DNA of 52,793 bases from an uncultured Acetatifactor sp. Lineage in GTDB: Bacteria > Bacillota > Clostridia > Lachnospirales > Lachnospiraceae. The notes beneath the pieces were generated by a model. The model searched no databases. It saw only the letters and a list, made by a program, of their open reading frames with translations, and was not told the DNA's origin. Shown piece by piece: positions 51,721 to 52,793 of the stretch. The stretch lies in contig CANQCF010000004.1 in the NCBI GenBank assembly GCA_947589505.1, positions 1 through 52,793 on the forward strand. Reading direction: 5' to 3'. Numbering within the stretch: the stretch's first letter is position 1; each line of letters opens with the position of its first letter. The translations under genes and the position numbers were made by a program.

Positions 51721-52793
51721 TTGATACACCAGTATAAAAGCAATGGATTGAATATTGTTATGGATGTGAACAGCGGTTCGGTTCATGTGGTGGATAATAT
51801 CGTCTATGACATGATTCCATTGATAGAGCCTCTGGTCAACGAAGGCATCAAGGACGCGGACACTGTAAAGACGGCGGTTTTGAACCTTGCGGGGATTCCT
51901 TACCCAGAGGATGAGATTTCCGAGGCGGTGGATGAGGTCCTGGAACTGGAGAAAAACGGTCAGCTGTTTGCTCCGGATATCTATGAAAATTATGTCTTTG
52001 ATTTTAAGAAGCGTTCCACTGTGGTGAAGGCCCTGTGCCTGCACATCGCCCATGACTGTAACCTGGCGTGCCGGTATTGTTTCGCGGGTGAGGGGGAATA
52101 CCATGGGAGAAGGGCGCTGATGAGCCTGGAAGTTGGAAAGAAGGCCCTGGATTTCCTCGTGGCGAATTCCGGAAACCGGGTGAATCTGGAGGTGGATTTC
52201 TTCGGCGGGGAACCGCTGATGAACTGGCAGGTGGTCAGGGATCTTGTGGAGTACGGGAGGAGCCTGGAAAAGCCTCATAATAAAAAGTTCCGGTTCACAC
52301 TGACTACCAATGGCGTTCTTTTGGACGATGAAATCTTGGAATTTGTCAACCGGGAGATGAGCAATCTTGTCCTGAGCATTGACGGCAGGAAGGAGATCCA
52401 CGATCTCATGCGGCCTTTCCGGGGAGGGCAGGGAAGCTACGACCTGATCGTCCCGAAATTTCAGAAGGCGGCGGAAAGCCGAAATCAGACCAATTATTAT
52501 GTCCGGGGGACTTTTACCCGGAATAATCTGGATTTTTCGGAGGATGTGATCCATCTGGCGGATCTGGGGTTTCAGCAGATCTCCGTGGAACCGGTGGTGG
52601 CCCAGCCTACGGATGATTACGCGATCCGGGAGGAGGATCTTCCGAAGCTGAAGGAGGAATACGACAAGCTTGCCCTGGAGATGATCCGCAGGAGGAGGGA
52701 GGGAAAGCCCTTCAATTTCTTCCATTTTATGATCGATCTGCAGGGAGGCCCCTGCGTGGCAAAGCGCCTGTCCGGGTGCGGCAGCGGGACGGA
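51721..52793 (+). CDS. SCIFF maturase, radical-SAM/SPASM enzyme (partial)
   Basis: Starts at TTG 51721 with AGAGG eight bases upstream, giving MIHQYKSNGLNIVMDVNSGS, the family N-terminus. It is open at the window edge after 357 codons; full-length relatives are about 450. An N-terminal peptide-recognition part precedes the radical-SAM motif CNLACRYC at 113-120, then FFGGEPLMNW and LTTNGVLL. The C-terminal Cys of the SPASM region begin near the edge (GGPCVAK, SGCGSG). It installs the thioether in the SCIFF peptide encoded upstream. Confidence 0.95.
   Translation, partial: MIHQYKSNGLNIVMDVNSGSVHVVDNIVYDMIPLIEPLVNEGIKDADTVKTAVLNLAGIPYPEDEISEAVDEVLELEKNGQLFAPDIYENYVFDFKKRSTVVKALCLHIAHDCNLACRYCFAGEGEYHGRRALMSLEVGKKALDFLVANSGNRVNLEVDFFGGEPLMNWQVVRDLVEYGRSLEKPHNKKFRFTLTTNGVLLDDEILEFVNREMSNLVLSIDGRKEIHDLMRPFRGGQGSYDLIVPKFQKAAESRNQTNYYVRGTFTRNNLDFSEDVIHLADLGFQQISVEPVVAQPTDDYAIREEDLPKLKEEYDKLALEMIRRRREGKPFNFFHFMIDLQGGPCVAKRLSGCGSGT

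Noticed and set aside
51574..52725. 383-codon minus-strand frame at the right edge
   Set aside because: It lies opposite the SCIFF maturase, whose radical-SAM motifs are unmistakable.

Overview
This window looks like the chromosome of a moderately GC-rich Clostridia, most likely Lachnospiraceae. The evidence is the SCIFF peptide with its radical-SAM maturase, the order polA-coaE-FtsA-like-metallo-hydrolase, a DUF6033-like protein, and the housekeeping run def ... fmt - zinc peptidase - rsmB - rlmN - PP2C phosphatase - PASTA kinase - rsgA. I saw no rRNA, tRNA, CRISPR array or insertion sequence. The family assignment is inference from gene content.

Layout. 1-4.7 kb: three poorly characterised genes: a glutamate-rich coiled coil, a DUF6033-like protein behind a leader with three 57-bp hairpin repeats, and a protein ending in about eight tandem SHOCT-like hairpins. 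4.8-12.8 kb: an NYN/LOTUS protein, a zf-HC2 membrane protein, polA, coaE, an FtsA-like ATPase and a YycJ-type metallo-hydrolase. 12.9-17.8 kb: three polytopic envelope-glycan proteins. 18-20.7 kb: an ACT-domain protein, a DUF711 protein and peptide deformylase.

20.8-32.3 kb is the notable part: an AT-rich one-strand operon of ten genes lying between def and fmt, which are usually neighbours. I read it as an atypical contractile injection system (T6SS-like). In order it encodes a PAAR-like (DUF4280) spike tip fused to an AHH-type nuclease toxin, an Imm11/DUF1629-like immunity protein, a 738-residue sheath candidate, an Hcp-like tube protein, a VgrG-like spike, two baseplate candidates, a 61-residue protein, an Hsp70/actin-fold ATPase, and a protein with a phage-baseplate or fibre-like N-terminus. 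No ClpV, TssJ, TssL or TssM is present in the window. Both edges carry apparent scars: a start-less reading frame directly behind def and in its frame, and a truncated NERD-domain gene coupled to the last island gene. fmt then has its own near-consensus promoter and a partly duplicated 3' end.

32.4-41 kb: translation, rRNA modification and the PrkC/PrpC signalling pair. 41-45 kb: an XpaC-like/TelA pair translationally coupled to a cytoplasmic GH10 xylanase. 45.2-51.3 kb: a PHP-domain protein on the minus strand, then a glycan-decoration locus (GtrB-like transferase, polytopic transferase, FdtA-like ketoisomerase, FdtB-like aminotransferase, GtrA-like flippase). 51.3 kb to the end: a strong promoter, the six-cysteine SCIFF peptide, a hairpin likely to attenuate, and the TTG-initiated SCIFF maturase, cut by the window edge.
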